A stretch of 64,000 nucleotides of DNA from DATBHM01 sp963772375 (GTDB taxonomy: Bacteria > Actinomycetota > UBA4738 > JACQTL01): the NCBI GenBank assembly GCA_963772375.1, contig CAVYXG010000004.1, positions 558,001 to 622,000 of the forward strand, in the 5' to 3' direction. Below are positions 33,940-43,128 of this stretch, piece by piece. Numbering within the stretch: position 1 is the first letter of the stretch; each line of letters starts with the position of its first letter. The translations under genes and the position numbers were made by a program. The notes beneath the pieces are model-generated. The model was not told the origin of the DNA and made no database searches. It saw only the letters and a list, made by a program, of their open reading frames with translations.

Positions 33940-34310
33940 GGCCCGACCGCCACACAGGCGGCGACGGCGACGCCTCGTTCGTGCGAGAACGACACCAGCA
34001 CGCGGTCGACGCCGAGCTGCTCGGCGCGGGCCGCGGCGCCGCCGTCGAGTCGGATCGCCACCCGGCCGTCGGCCGCGCGGACCACCTGGATCTCCCGCCA
34101 CCGGCCGTCCGGGACGCCGCCGAGCGCCTTGGCGCAGGCCTCCTTGGCCGCCCACCGGGCCGAGTAGCACCGTCCACGCTGCCCCGAGGCCTCGCAGTGC
34201 GCGATCTCGGCCTCGGAGAAGTAGCGCTTCGACCATCCGGGAGTCCGATCGAGGATCCCCTCCACGCGCGCGACGTCCACGACGTCCACGCCGAGCCCGA
34301 TCACGTTCAT
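33936..34310 (-). CDS. acpS: Holo-[acyl-carrier-protein] synthase
   Basis: The 124-residue protein transfers phosphopantetheine from CoA to apo-ACP. It has the magnesium ligands D9 (GLGVDVVDVARVE) and E57 in ARWAAKEACAKALG, plus the C-terminal SFSHERGVAVA. It heads the coupled acpS-nnr-alr run. GGGAAG lies about 11 bases before the ATG. A 54-base divergent gap separates it from the PASTA gene. Confidence 0.95.
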   Translation of the reverse strand: MNVIGLGVDVVDVARVEGILDRTPGWSKRYFSEAEIAHCEASGQRGRCYSARWAAKEACAKALGGVPDGRWREIQVVRAADGRVAIRLDGGAAARAEQLGVDRVLVSFSHERGVAVAACVAVGP

Positions 34311-34364
34311 CGGCGGCAAGCTTCCCACAGGCACGCCGGGCGGTCGGTGCGATACTCGCGCGGC

Positions 34365-35336
34365 ATGCAGCCCCCGGCCGAACCGGAACGCCAGCGCCGC
34401 CGGCTCGGCTGGCCGACCGTCGTGATCGCGCTGGCCACCCTGCTGATCGGCGGGTTCATCGGGTACGCGGCCGGCCGTCCCAACACCTCGCCACCGGTCC
34501 ACGGGGTGCTCTCGCCGGGGCAGGTTCGGGTTCCCGACCTCCGGGAGATCGCCGCGAAGGACGCGGGCGGCGTGCTCTCGCCGCTCCATCTCGCGCTCGG
34601 GAAGGTCGACGTGCGCGCGAGCGAGGAGGCTCCCACCGGCATCGTCGTCCAGCAGAACCCGCCCCGCGGCGCGGTGGTTCCCGTCGGCGCTACGGTCGAT
34701 TTGGTCGCGTCGAGCGGGCCGGGCCCCGGCGCCAGCGCCGTCTTCGACTTCGCGTGGGGGGTGCTCATCCCGATCACGCACGCGGGGTCCATCGAGTGGA
34801 CCTCGGACCCCATCGCGCTGGACGGCGACCCCCTGTCGCTGGGCGCGAATACGCGCGTGATCGGCCGGGCCGGAGTGAGCCCCTACCGGATCGCCGAGGC
34901 CAGGACCGAGACGCCCGGCGCGACCGCGATCACGGTGAGCGTCGACGTGGCGTCGTTCCACTCGCCGGCGTGGTTCGTCATCGAACGCGCCTTCACCCGG
35001 CAGCGGGAGGCGGCCGGGACCGATCCCAGCCTCCGCGCGACGCCCGCCTCCGGCCTGCAGGGAACGACCGTGCGGATCGAGGGGCGGCAGTGCCAGGGTT
35101 CGATCGCGGCGGCCGCCGTGACGGTGACGGCCGTGTTCTCCCGTGTGGGCGCCGGAACGGCGTACGCCTCGGTTCCGCTGCCGCTCCACGGCGCGGCGTA
35201 CGCGTTCCGGATGACGTTCGACGTCCCGCCGAGCGTGCCGACTCCGGACGGGACGGCGTACGTCAGGCCGACCGACCGAGTGGCGTTCGTGACCTCGGGC
35301 GGCGCGTGCCGCTCGGCGCCGCTCGCCGTGCGCTGA
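34365..35336 (+). CDS. Single-pass membrane protein with one PASTA domain
   Basis: The 323-residue product has one membrane helix at about 16-36 and an outside PASTA repeat at about 54-118 (VPDLREIAAKDAGG, ending GATVDLVASSGPG). The PASTA fold binds muropeptides in kinases and penicillin-binding proteins. The remaining 200 residues are beta-rich, with two cysteines, and I do not recognise them. There is no kinase domain. GATACT 8 bases before ATG suggests a leaderless start. It may sense or bind cell-wall fragments. Confidence 0.78.
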   Translation: MQPPAEPERQRRRLGWPTVVIALATLLIGGFIGYAAGRPNTSPPVHGVLSPGQVRVPDLREIAAKDAGGVLSPLHLALGKVDVRASEEAPTGIVVQQNPPRGAVVPVGATVDLVASSGPGPGASAVFDFAWGVLIPITHAGSIEWTSDPIALDGDPLSLGANTRVIGRAGVSPYRIAEARTETPGATAITVSVDVASFHSPAWFVIERAFTRQREAAGTDPSLRATPASGLQGTTVRIEGRQCQGSIAAAAVTVTAVFSRVGAGTAYASVPLPLHGAAYAFRMTFDVPPSVPTPDGTAYVRPTDRVAFVTSGGACRSAPLAVR

Positions 35337-35402
35337 ACGCCGTCGGGGAGGCGACGGAATCCACCTCCCCCTTGCCCCGGGCGATCCCGTACGCTCCGCC
35401 GC

Positions 35403-38009
35403 ATGGGGGAGCTGCCGTCCGGCACGGTGACGTTCCTGTTCTCGGACATCGAGGGCTCCACCAGGATGATCCAGGCCATCGGGGACCGGTGGCGGGCCGT
35501 CCTCGAGGAACACAACCGGCTGGTGCGGGCCGCGGTACGCGAAACGGGAGGGGTCGACGTCAGGACCGAGGGCGACGCCGTCTTCGCGGTGTTCCGCAGC
35601 GCCCCATCCGCCCTCGGGGCCGCCGTAGCCGCACAACGTGCGTTGGCCGCCCATTCGTGGCCGCCCGACGCGGAGGTCCGGGTCCGGATCGGAATGCACA
35701 CCGGGGAGGGCGTCGTCGGTGGCGACGACTACGTGGGACTCGACGTCCACCGCGCCGCCCGGATCTGCTCGGCCGCCCACGGCGGGCAGGTCCTGCTGTC
35801 CTCGGCCACGGCGGAACTGGTGCCGGCGTTGACGGACGGCGTGGCCCTCCGTGACCTCGGCCGGCACCGGCTGAAGGACCTGGCCCGCCCGGAGCGGATC
35901 TTCCAGGTCGTCGTCGACGGCCTGCCGTCGGAGTTCCCGCCCATCCACTCGCTCGAGCCGCCGACGAACCTCCCGGTTCCCCGTACCTCGTTCGTCGCCC
36001 GTGAAAGGGAAACGGTCCGGGCTCGGGAGCTCCTGCGCGGACCCGGGCTCCTCACGATCACCGGGCCGGGCGGAACCGGGAAGACGCGGCTCGCCATCCA
36101 CGTGGCGCGGGAGCTCGTCGAGGACTACGCCGACGGCGCGTTCTTCGTCGAGCTCGCCTCCATCTCGGATCCGCGGATCGTCCCGGCGAGCATCGCGGAC
36201 GCCGTGGGTTCCCGGGCCGAAGGGGGTCGTCCCGTGCTGGACACGGTCCGGGACCACCTCCGTGACCTCGAGTTGCTGCTCGTCCTGGACAACTTCGAAC
36301 AGGTTCTCGGGGCCGCTCCGATCGTGGCGGACCTGCTCGACACATCGCCTCGTCTCCGCGTCCTCGTCACCAGCCGCGAGCCCCTGCACATCGTCGGCGA
36401 ACAGGAACTGCATCTGTCCCCGCTCTCCGTTCCGGAGGGGGACGTCGATGTCGCGGACAGCGAGGCGGTCGCCCTGTTCGTCCAACGGGCCTCGGCCGTG
36501 GACCCGGACTTCCGGCTGTCGGAGTCGAACGCCCGCGCGGTCGCGGAGCTGTGCCGCCGTCTCGACGGGCTCCCCCTCGCGATCGAGCTCGCGGCTTGCC
36601 GGACGAGGCTCCTGTCGCCGCAGGCCGTCCTCGATCGACTGGAGCATCGCTTCGAGCTGCTCACCGGGGGGCCGGTCGACCTGCCCGCCCGGCAGCGAAC
36701 CCTCCGGGAGGCCATCGGCTGGAGCCACGACCTTCTCGACGACGAAGAACGGACGCTGTTCCGCCGGCTCGCCGTGTTCGCCGGCGGGTGGTCCCTCGAG
36801 GCGGCCGAGGAGGTGATCCCCGACAGAGACGACGAGTCGGCGGGCGTGATCGACGTCCTGGGATCGTTGGTGGACAAGAGCCTGGTGACCACGCTCCCCG
36901 GAGGTGGCGACGGGATGCGGTTCTCGATGCTGTCGACCATCCGGGAGTTCGCGGCCGAACGGCTGGATGAGGCCGGGGAGGAACGAGACCTGCGGACGCG
37001 GCATGCCGCGCGGTTCCTGTCCCTGGCCGAGGCGGCCGAGCACCACCTGCGAATGGCCGACCAGAAGCGGTGGCTGGACGAGCTGGAGCTGGAGAACGAC
37101 AACGTCCGGTCGGCGCTCCGCTTCGCGGTCGACGAGGGGGACGCCGACACTTCGCTCCGCATGGTCGGGGCGCTCTGGCGGTTCTGGCACTTCCACGGCC
37201 ACCTCTCCGAGGGGCGCCGGTGGGCCGAGGAGGCGCTGGCGCTTCCCGCCGCCTCGGGGAGGACCGGCACGCGTGCCCGAGCGCTCACGGCCCTCGGCAG
37301 CGTGACCTACTGGCAGTCGGACGTCCCCGCGTTCACCGACGCCTACGAGGAGGCGATGGACATCGTCCGCGAGCTCGGCGACGAGCGCGCGATCGCGCAG
37401 GCCACGTACAACCTGGCCTACGCGCGGATCTACGCCACCGAGACGGCGGCGGCATTGTCGATGCTGGACGACTGCCGCGCCGCCTTCGAGCGACTCGGCG
37501 ATCAGGGCGGCGTGGCCGACACCATGTGGTTCCAGGGGGTGCTCGCGCGGCTCCAGGGCGACCTCGACCGGTCGGCGATCCTGGCCGCCGAGAGCCTCGC
37601 GATGCACCGCGACCGCGGGGACCTCTTCGGCATCACCGACGCGCTGTTCGGCGTCGGCAGGGTGGCGTTCGGGACCGGCGACCTCGACACCGCCGCCGCC
37701 AGCTTCCTCGAGGCCCTCGACCACGAGGAGCAGGTCGGCAACCGGACGGGCATGGGAATCGCGCTCGACAACCTGGCCGCGCAGGCGAGCGCCCGCGGCG
37801 ACCACCTCCGGGCGGTTCGGCTCGCGGGCGCATCGGATGTCATCAAGGAGACCGCCGGCGGCCACGCGCCTCCGGCTCTCATCGACCTCCCCGACCCGCG
37901 GACCGCGGCACGGCCGGTCCTGGGCGAGTCGGCCGTGGCTGCCGCGTGGGCGGAGGGTCGGGACATGCCGCTCGAACGAGCCCTCGCGTACGCGCGCGAG
38001 GTCGCCTGA
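35403..38009 (+). CDS. Class III nucleotide cyclase-STAND ATPase-TPR protein (cyclase A)
   Basis: The 868-residue protein has an N-terminal class III cyclase domain (about 7-175) with metal aspartates D15 (FLFSDIEGST) and D58 (RTEGDAVF). A STAND-type ATPase follows, with Walker A GPGGTGKTR near 221 and LLVLDNFEQV near 293, then a TPR-rich half. By my alignment, the usual purine-specifying lysine is R54 and the transition-state asparagine of VN-x-AAR is H116, while D109 is kept. It may be a cyclase of altered specificity or mainly a regulator. TACGCT 7 bases before ATG suggests leaderless transcription. It converges with the transporter-sensor gene 6 bases away. Confidence 0.88.
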   Translation: MGELPSGTVTFLFSDIEGSTRMIQAIGDRWRAVLEEHNRLVRAAVRETGGVDVRTEGDAVFAVFRSAPSALGAAVAAQRALAAHSWPPDAEVRVRIGMHTGEGVVGGDDYVGLDVHRAARICSAAHGGQVLLSSATAELVPALTDGVALRDLGRHRLKDLARPERIFQVVVDGLPSEFPPIHSLEPPTNLPVPRTSFVARERETVRARELLRGPGLLTITGPGGTGKTRLAIHVARELVEDYADGAFFVELASISDPRIVPASIADAVGSRAEGGRPVLDTVRDHLRDLELLLVLDNFEQVLGAAPIVADLLDTSPRLRVLVTSREPLHIVGEQELHLSPLSVPEGDVDVADSEAVALFVQRASAVDPDFRLSESNARAVAELCRRLDGLPLAIELAACRTRLLSPQAVLDRLEHRFELLTGGPVDLPARQRTLREAIGWSHDLLDDEERTLFRRLAVFAGGWSLEAAEEVIPDRDDESAGVIDVLGSLVDKSLVTTLPGGGDGMRFSMLSTIREFAAERLDEAGEERDLRTRHAARFLSLAEAAEHHLRMADQKRWLDELELENDNVRSALRFAVDEGDADTSLRMVGALWRFWHFHGHLSEGRRWAEEALALPAASGRTGTRARALTALGSVTYWQSDVPAFTDAYEEAMDIVRELGDERAIAQATYNLAYARIYATETAAALSMLDDCRAAFERLGDQGGVADTMWFQGVLARLQGDLDRSAILAAESLAMHRDRGDLFGITDALFGVGRVAFGTGDLDTAAASFLEALDHEEQVGNRTGMGIALDNLAAQASARGDHLRAVRLAGASDVIKETAGGHAPPALIDLPDPRTAARPVLGESAVAAAWAEGRDMPLERALAYAREVA

Positions 38010-38015
38010 GGCGGG

Positions 38016-41000
38016 TCAGACGCCAACCTCGGCCGGCCGCGCCCCCGAGGACTCGCGGAGTCGGCTGCACAGCACGTCCATGACCGCCAGCGCCACGTCG
38101 GGCCGGTCGCGGAGGATGCGCTCGAATCGCCTCCGGTCGATCGCCAAGAGGCGGACCTCGCCCGCCGCGACCAGGCTCGCCATGCGCGGCGCCCGGCTGA
38201 CGACGGCCATCTCGCCCACCGGCTCCCCCTCGCCCCGCCTCGCCACCTCGACCGGGGATCCGCCGTCGTTGTGGACCATCACTCGAATCTCGCCGGCGAC
38301 CACGACGAACATCTCGTCCCCCGGCTCCCCCTGCTCGGCGATCGTCCCGCCGTCCGCGTGGACCCGCTCGGCCGCGATCTCGGCCACCCGTTGGAGGTCC
38401 GCGGGGGCGAGCCTCGCGAACAGCGGAACCCGGAGCAGGAACACCACGCGTTCCATGAGGGAAAGGCTCGCCAGCGTCTCCATCGCTCCTTCTCCCGCCG
38501 CGGCGGCCGCGGCCGTGTCGCGGACCAGCGTATCGGGGTCGTCGCGGGCGAGCGTGCCGATCGCCGATCGCAACCCCGGCCGGGCGGAGGCCGCAACGAC
38601 CGCGGACGCCCGCACCCACGGGTCGGGATCCCCCAGCGCGTCGGCGAGGGGCGGATCCGCGTCGGACCCGGACGGCGCGAGCGCCTCCCACGACCGGATC
38701 AGGGGCCGGACGAGGTTCGGGTCCCCGACGGCGTCCAATGTCTCCAGGGCGTTGGCCCGCTGGCCGCTGTCGGAGCTCGCCAGGTTCTCCACGGCGGCCC
38801 GGACCGCGCCCGCATCCCACCTGCCACCCGCCACCGCGAGCGCGTTCACGCCGTGGGCGGCCGCCCGGTCGCGGAGGGCGTGCACGAGGGGGGCCAGCCG
38901 GGCGTCGGGGCCGCCGGGCAACCGCCGGAGGAGGTCGCCGTACCGCACCGATTCCGCGATCTCCCGCTCCGCGTAGGCCCGGATCCGCCCGGGCGACGTG
39001 CCGTCCAGGCGGGACAGCACGGCCATCGCCGCCGCCTCCCGGTCCGGAACCGCCACGGCCTCTTCGACCGCATCGCGGCCGCCGGCTCCGGTGCGGACGA
39101 GCGCCTCGACGACGCCGGCGCGCACGTCGGGGTCGTGGTCGCCGAGCGCCCGCACCAGGGCCGGGGCGGCCCCGGCAGGCGGTGGCGCCGGGAGCGCCGA
39201 GACGGCGGCCGCCCGGACGCCCGGGTCCGGGTCGCCGAGGCCGGACGCCACCGGCTCGATCCCTCCCCGGGCGATCAGGACGGCGAACGCGGCCGCCCGG
39301 TCGGCGGGATCGGCCGAGACCGTCATCCCCTCGAGCGTGGCGTTGGCCTCGAGGCCGTCCCCGTCCGCCAACAGGGCACCGGCGGCGGCGGAGCGAACAC
39401 CGGCGTCCGGGTCATCGAGCACCCGTCGCAGCGCTGCCGCTCCGGCGGGCGCGGTCCCGGCCGTGGCGAGCACGGCGACGGCCGCCCGCCGGACGTCCGG
39501 GTCGGGGTCCCGGGCCAGGCGTGCCGCCGACAGGGTGACGTCCTCGGTGCCCGGCCACCGGGCGAGCCCCCGGAGGGCTGCCGCCCGGATCGACGCGTCG
39601 TCGTCGTCGAGGCCCCGCACCAGCTCGGTGCGGGCGTCGGGATCGGGGCTCGCGGCGAGCACTTCCATGGCCACGCGGCGGACCGCCGGATCGGTGCTGG
39701 CGGCGCCCGCCCGCACGGCGGCCAAGGCCGCCGCGTCGCGGCGGATCCCCCCGAAGGGCTCCTCCTCCGCCACGAACACCTCCGGGTTCCCCTCACGAAG
39801 GGCGTCGACGAGCGCGCGCACGTACACGCGGCGGGCCTGCCAGGCGGCGCCGGTTCCCAGGACGGCGGCGGCGAGCCCGATGAAGGCCAGCGCGCGGCTG
39901 GGGAGCACGGTCTGCGCGAGGATCAACAGGATCCCCGCCGTCGCCACCCCCGCCTGCAGCGCGACGCCGTCGATGAACGCCCGCGTCCGATCCCGGCGTT
40001 CGGGCGGCACCACGTTGTACTGGGCCTGCCAGGCGCCGGCCCACACGCCGTTCACCCACACCATCTGGACGAACCGGAACACCAGCACGACGCCGAACGC
40101 CATCGACACGGCGAGCCCGGCGAACCCCGCCGCGTACACCACGGGGAGCGCCAGGATCATCGTGGACACGCCGAACCGCGCGTACAGCCGGTTCGACACG
40201 AAGAGCGAGACGAGGAGCGCGGTGCCGCTGCCGAGGGCCATGAACAGCCCGAGGAACCCGGCCAGTCGGTCGGCGCTCGGGAACTTCGCCGTCGCCGCCC
40301 GCGCGAACAGCAACGACACCGTGAAGTAGAGCACCGCGAAGACGGCGAGGGAGACGGCCATCCACCGCAGCAGGGGCGACGCCCGGACGGACCGGGCGCC
40401 CTCGGCGACGCGCGCCCACATCGAGGGGCCGGCCCGGCGAGCGGTGCTCCGAGCGAAGCCCGCCGCCCCCCCTGCCCGGAGCCCGGCGCGGGCGAGCGCG
40501 AACGACGCGGCCACGGCGGCCGCCCACAGGAAGAGAAGGTTCTCGGCGCCGATCCACCCGGCGAGGGGAGCCGTGGCGATGCCGCCGACCACCGTTCCGA
40601 GGATCAGCCCCGCCCCGTACAGGGGGAACAGGCGCTTGGCCTGGCGCGTGTCGTGGACGGCGCCCGCGATGCCCCAGGTCACGACCCCAACCAGGGTCCA
40701 CAAGACCATCATGACCAGCCAGGACGCCGGGTACACCCATCGCGCCCCCACCGCCAGCACGGCGCGGAGGCCCAGGACCGCCGCGGCCATTCCCGGCAGG
40801 AACGTCAACAGCAGGCGCTGGGGCCGGCGGCGGGCGAGCAGGGCGTTCATCGCGAGCATGACCGCGGCGGTGACGACGCCGAGGCCCACGAACAGGTACG
40901 GCAGGGCCGTCGGCCCGAACCGGGCGAACAGGAGCCCCTCCACCGCGTTCCCACCGATCGAGAATCCCGCCCAGGCCAGGACCATCATCCCCAGCATCGG

Positions 41001-41057
41001 GAACACCACCCGGCCCTCGCCGGGGTTCACGCGGAGGGCTCGGGCGATCCGATGCAC
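38016..41057 (-). CDS. MFS transporter-HEAT repeat-cyclic nucleotide-binding fusion
   Basis: The 1013-residue protein has three parts. Residues 1-425 form an MFS-type transporter with 10-12 helices, similar in style to Npt-like nucleotide transporters (RQAKRLFPLYGAGLILGTVV). About 440-860 are HEAT/PBS-lyase-like repeats with recurring DPDP-VRRAA units. About 870-1000 form a cyclic-nucleotide-binding domain whose phosphate cassette reads VGEMAVVSRAPRMASLVA, keeping the G-E and R-x-A positions. It lies 7 bases after the cyclase B gene on the same strand. A cyclic nucleotide could gate transport, with HEAT repeats as linker. The substrate is unknown. Confidence 0.88.
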   Translation of the reverse strand: MHRIARALRVNPGEGRVVFPMLGMMVLAWAGFSIGGNAVEGLLFARFGPTALPYLFVGLGVVTAAVMLAMNALLARRRPQRLLLTFLPGMAAAVLGLRAVLAVGARWVYPASWLVMMVLWTLVGVVTWGIAGAVHDTRQAKRLFPLYGAGLILGTVVGGIATAPLAGWIGAENLLFLWAAAVAASFALARAGLRAGGAAGFARSTARRAGPSMWARVAEGARSVRASPLLRWMAVSLAVFAVLYFTVSLLFARAATAKFPSADRLAGFLGLFMALGSGTALLVSLFVSNRLYARFGVSTMILALPVVYAAGFAGLAVSMAFGVVLVFRFVQMVWVNGVWAGAWQAQYNVVPPERRDRTRAFIDGVALQAGVATAGILLILAQTVLPSRALAFIGLAAAVLGTGAAWQARRVYVRALVDALREGNPEVFVAEEEPFGGIRRDAAALAAVRAGAASTDPAVRRVAMEVLAASPDPDARTELVRGLDDDDASIRAAALRGLARWPGTEDVTLSAARLARDPDPDVRRAAVAVLATAGTAPAGAAALRRVLDDPDAGVRSAAAGALLADGDGLEANATLEGMTVSADPADRAAAFAVLIARGGIEPVASGLGDPDPGVRAAAVSALPAPPPAGAAPALVRALGDHDPDVRAGVVEALVRTGAGGRDAVEEAVAVPDREAAAMAVLSRLDGTSPGRIRAYAEREIAESVRYGDLLRRLPGGPDARLAPLVHALRDRAAAHGVNALAVAGGRWDAGAVRAAVENLASSDSGQRANALETLDAVGDPNLVRPLIRSWEALAPSGSDADPPLADALGDPDPWVRASAVVAASARPGLRSAIGTLARDDPDTLVRDTAAAAAAGEGAMETLASLSLMERVVFLLRVPLFARLAPADLQRVAEIAAERVHADGGTIAEQGEPGDEMFVVVAGEIRVMVHNDGGSPVEVARRGEGEPVGEMAVVSRAPRMASLVAAGEVRLLAIDRRRFERILRDRPDVALAVMDVLCSRLRESSGARPAEVGV

Positions 41058-41064
41058 GGCGGGT

Positions 41065-43044
41065 CTACTCGGGGTCGGCCCGCGACGGGGGCTCAGCCCG
41101 CCACCGGACGGTGCGCACGTCGACCGGCTCCGGGAATCCCTTCAGGGAGACGGCGCGAGCGTCGCCGAGGTCACGATCGGCGAGCCCGGCAGCGGTCGCC
41201 GTCGATGCGGTCACGAGGATCTCGTCGCCGCCGGCCAGGGCCGCGATCCGGGCGGCCCGATGGACCTCGACGCCGCTGTAGTCGTCGCCGCGGCGCGTCG
41301 CCTCGGCGACATGGACGCCGACACGAACCTGGGGTGCGAACCCGTGTGCGTGGCGGTGGTCCGTCAACGCACGCTGCACCGCGATCGCGCAGGCGACCGC
41401 GGCTCGGGCGTCGTCGAACGCCACGAAGAACCCGTCGCCGGTGTGGTGCGCCACGTGACCCCCGTGCATCGCGAACAGGGACCGGAGCTGCTGATCGTGC
41501 CAGGCCAGCAGGTGCTCCCACGCCTCGTCCCCGATCACGCCGATCAGGTCGGTGGACTTCACGATGTCGGTGAACATGAACCCCCGCATGATGCGTTGCG
41601 GAGCACGCGACGGTGCGGCTTCCGCCAGGAGCGCCGCTGCTGCTGCGGCGGCCGGCTCGGTGCCCAGCTGCTGGAACGCCCGCAGCGCCGACCCGGCCTC
41701 CATGGCCGCAGCGCCATCGTCGCCGAGCCGATGATGCGCCTCGGTGAGCAGGAGCCGCACGTCGGCCACCTCGTACGGGGCGTCCACCTCCTGCCATGCA
41801 CGGCACGCCTCCCGGAGATCGGCGAGGGCACCGGCTGCGTCACCCCGGGCCAACAGGACCGAGCCGCGGGCGCGGCTCGCCATGGCGCGCATCGAGGTCG
41901 CGTCGAATTCGCCGATCAGCGAGTCGAGCTCGCCGGAGGAAGCGGTCGCGGTCTCCAGATCGCCGGCCGCAACCGCGATCTCCGTCTGGGCTGCCAGCAG
42001 ACGGACCCGGAGACAGTGGTTCCCGACGACCTCAACCAGCGCCTGACGGATGCCGGACGCGGCAGCCTCCACCTTGCCCTCCGCCAGCCGCAGGAGGGCA
42101 AGCCCCGGCTGCGGCGTGAGCCCGTATTCGTTCGCACGGACGTACGCCTCCTCCGCGCCGGGGAAATCCCCGAGCCGGCGCCGGACCTCGCCGATCTCGT
42201 AGTTCGCCGGTCCGAGGCCCGAGTAGAAGCTGTACCGGGGCAGCTCCTCGCACGCGAGCCGGGCCTCCTCCTCAGCCTTCGCGAGCGACCCCGCGAGCCG
42301 CAGCAGCTCGGCCTTGTGGATCCGGCAGACGCCAGGAAACGCCGGCACGGATTCCCGCTCGCACCATCGCAGCGTCGCAGCGGTCCACTCCGCGGCCCGC
42401 CGGTAGTCGCCGAGCTTCGAACAGATTCCGATCATGCCGCAGTAGATGTAGCCGGCCGTGTCCGGATCGAGCTCGCCGCCGACCACCGACACCATGGCCT
42501 CGTCGAGCAGCCGGGAGCCCTCACCGATCCTGCCCAGCAGACACAACGCGTGGCCCTTGTCGTGCAGGCTCATGCCGTGCAGGTCCCGATCCCCCGTGCT
42601 CGCCGCGTGATCGAGTGCGCCGTCGTAGCTCACCACGGCCGCATCGAAGTCCCCCGCGAACCAGCTCAGGAGCCCGCCCATCCACAGCAGCCACCCCTGG
42701 ACCGGCCAATCCGCGTGGCCCTCGGCCAGGTGCATGGCGCGCGCCCCCCACCCCTGGGCCTGCGACAGGGACATCCGCATGCCGTGCTGCTCCGCGACCC
42801 GGAACGCGGCCATCGCCGCGGCCCGGGAGTCGCCCGCGTCGAGGTGGGCGGCGAACGACCGCTCCAACGCATCGACGGTCTCGTCGGGCCGGGCGGTCCA
42901 GTACGCGGCACGCGCCAGCAGCCCGAGGCCCTCCGCCGACAGGCTCCCCTGCCGATCGGCCTCGGTCAGGGTCTCGTACGCAACCCGCCAGTCGTGTCGC
43001 TCGAGCGCCTCGCGGCCCCGCTCGAGCAGCGACTGGTCACTCAC
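41065..43044 (-). CDS. TPR protein with C-terminal class III nucleotide cyclase (cyclase B)
   Basis: The 659-residue protein is built in the opposite order to its neighbours: about 480 residues of TPR-like helices, then a cyclase domain. Metal aspartates are D493 (FMFTDIVKST) and D537 (HTGDGF). By my alignment the purine-specifying lysine position is H533 and the catalytic asparagine position is H595, while D588 is kept. The start is GTG 43044, with GGGAGGGGG just upstream. It ends 7 bases before the transporter-sensor gene, so both are probably translated from one message. It has no ATPase domain. It may respond to protein partners through the TPRs. Confidence 0.88.
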   Translation of the reverse strand: MSDQSLLERGREALERHDWRVAYETLTEADRQGSLSAEGLGLLARAAYWTARPDETVDALERSFAAHLDAGDSRAAAMAAFRVAEQHGMRMSLSQAQGWGARAMHLAEGHADWPVQGWLLWMGGLLSWFAGDFDAAVVSYDGALDHAASTGDRDLHGMSLHDKGHALCLLGRIGEGSRLLDEAMVSVVGGELDPDTAGYIYCGMIGICSKLGDYRRAAEWTAATLRWCERESVPAFPGVCRIHKAELLRLAGSLAKAEEEARLACEELPRYSFYSGLGPANYEIGEVRRRLGDFPGAEEAYVRANEYGLTPQPGLALLRLAEGKVEAAASGIRQALVEVVGNHCLRVRLLAAQTEIAVAAGDLETATASSGELDSLIGEFDATSMRAMASRARGSVLLARGDAAGALADLREACRAWQEVDAPYEVADVRLLLTEAHHRLGDDGAAAMEAGSALRAFQQLGTEPAAAAAAALLAEAAPSRAPQRIMRGFMFTDIVKSTDLIGVIGDEAWEHLLAWHDQQLRSLFAMHGGHVAHHTGDGFFVAFDDARAAVACAIAVQRALTDHRHAHGFAPQVRVGVHVAEATRRGDDYSGVEVHRAARIAALAGGDEILVTASTATAAGLADRDLGDARAVSLKGFPEPVDVRTVRWRAEPPSRADPE

Positions 43045-43113
43045 ATCTGCCCCCTCCCGTGCCGTGGGCGATTGTACGTCCGGGGTCGGTCGCGGGGCCC
43101 AACCCTCGTCCCC

Positions 43114-43119
43114 TAGGCT
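43114..43119 (+). promoter_or_regulatory. Leaderless -10 box of cyclase C
   Basis: TAGGCT lies 9 bases before the ATG at 43129, with no ribosome site between. The same hexamer and spacing occur before glmM and truA. Confidence 0.6.
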
Positions 43120-43128
43120 TCGGACATC

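Noticed and set aside
33936..37865. A 1309-codon minus-strand frame opposite cyclase A
   Set aside because: Only the terminal acpS part (33936-34310) is real; the remainder is antisense to the cyclase gene and has no family motifs.
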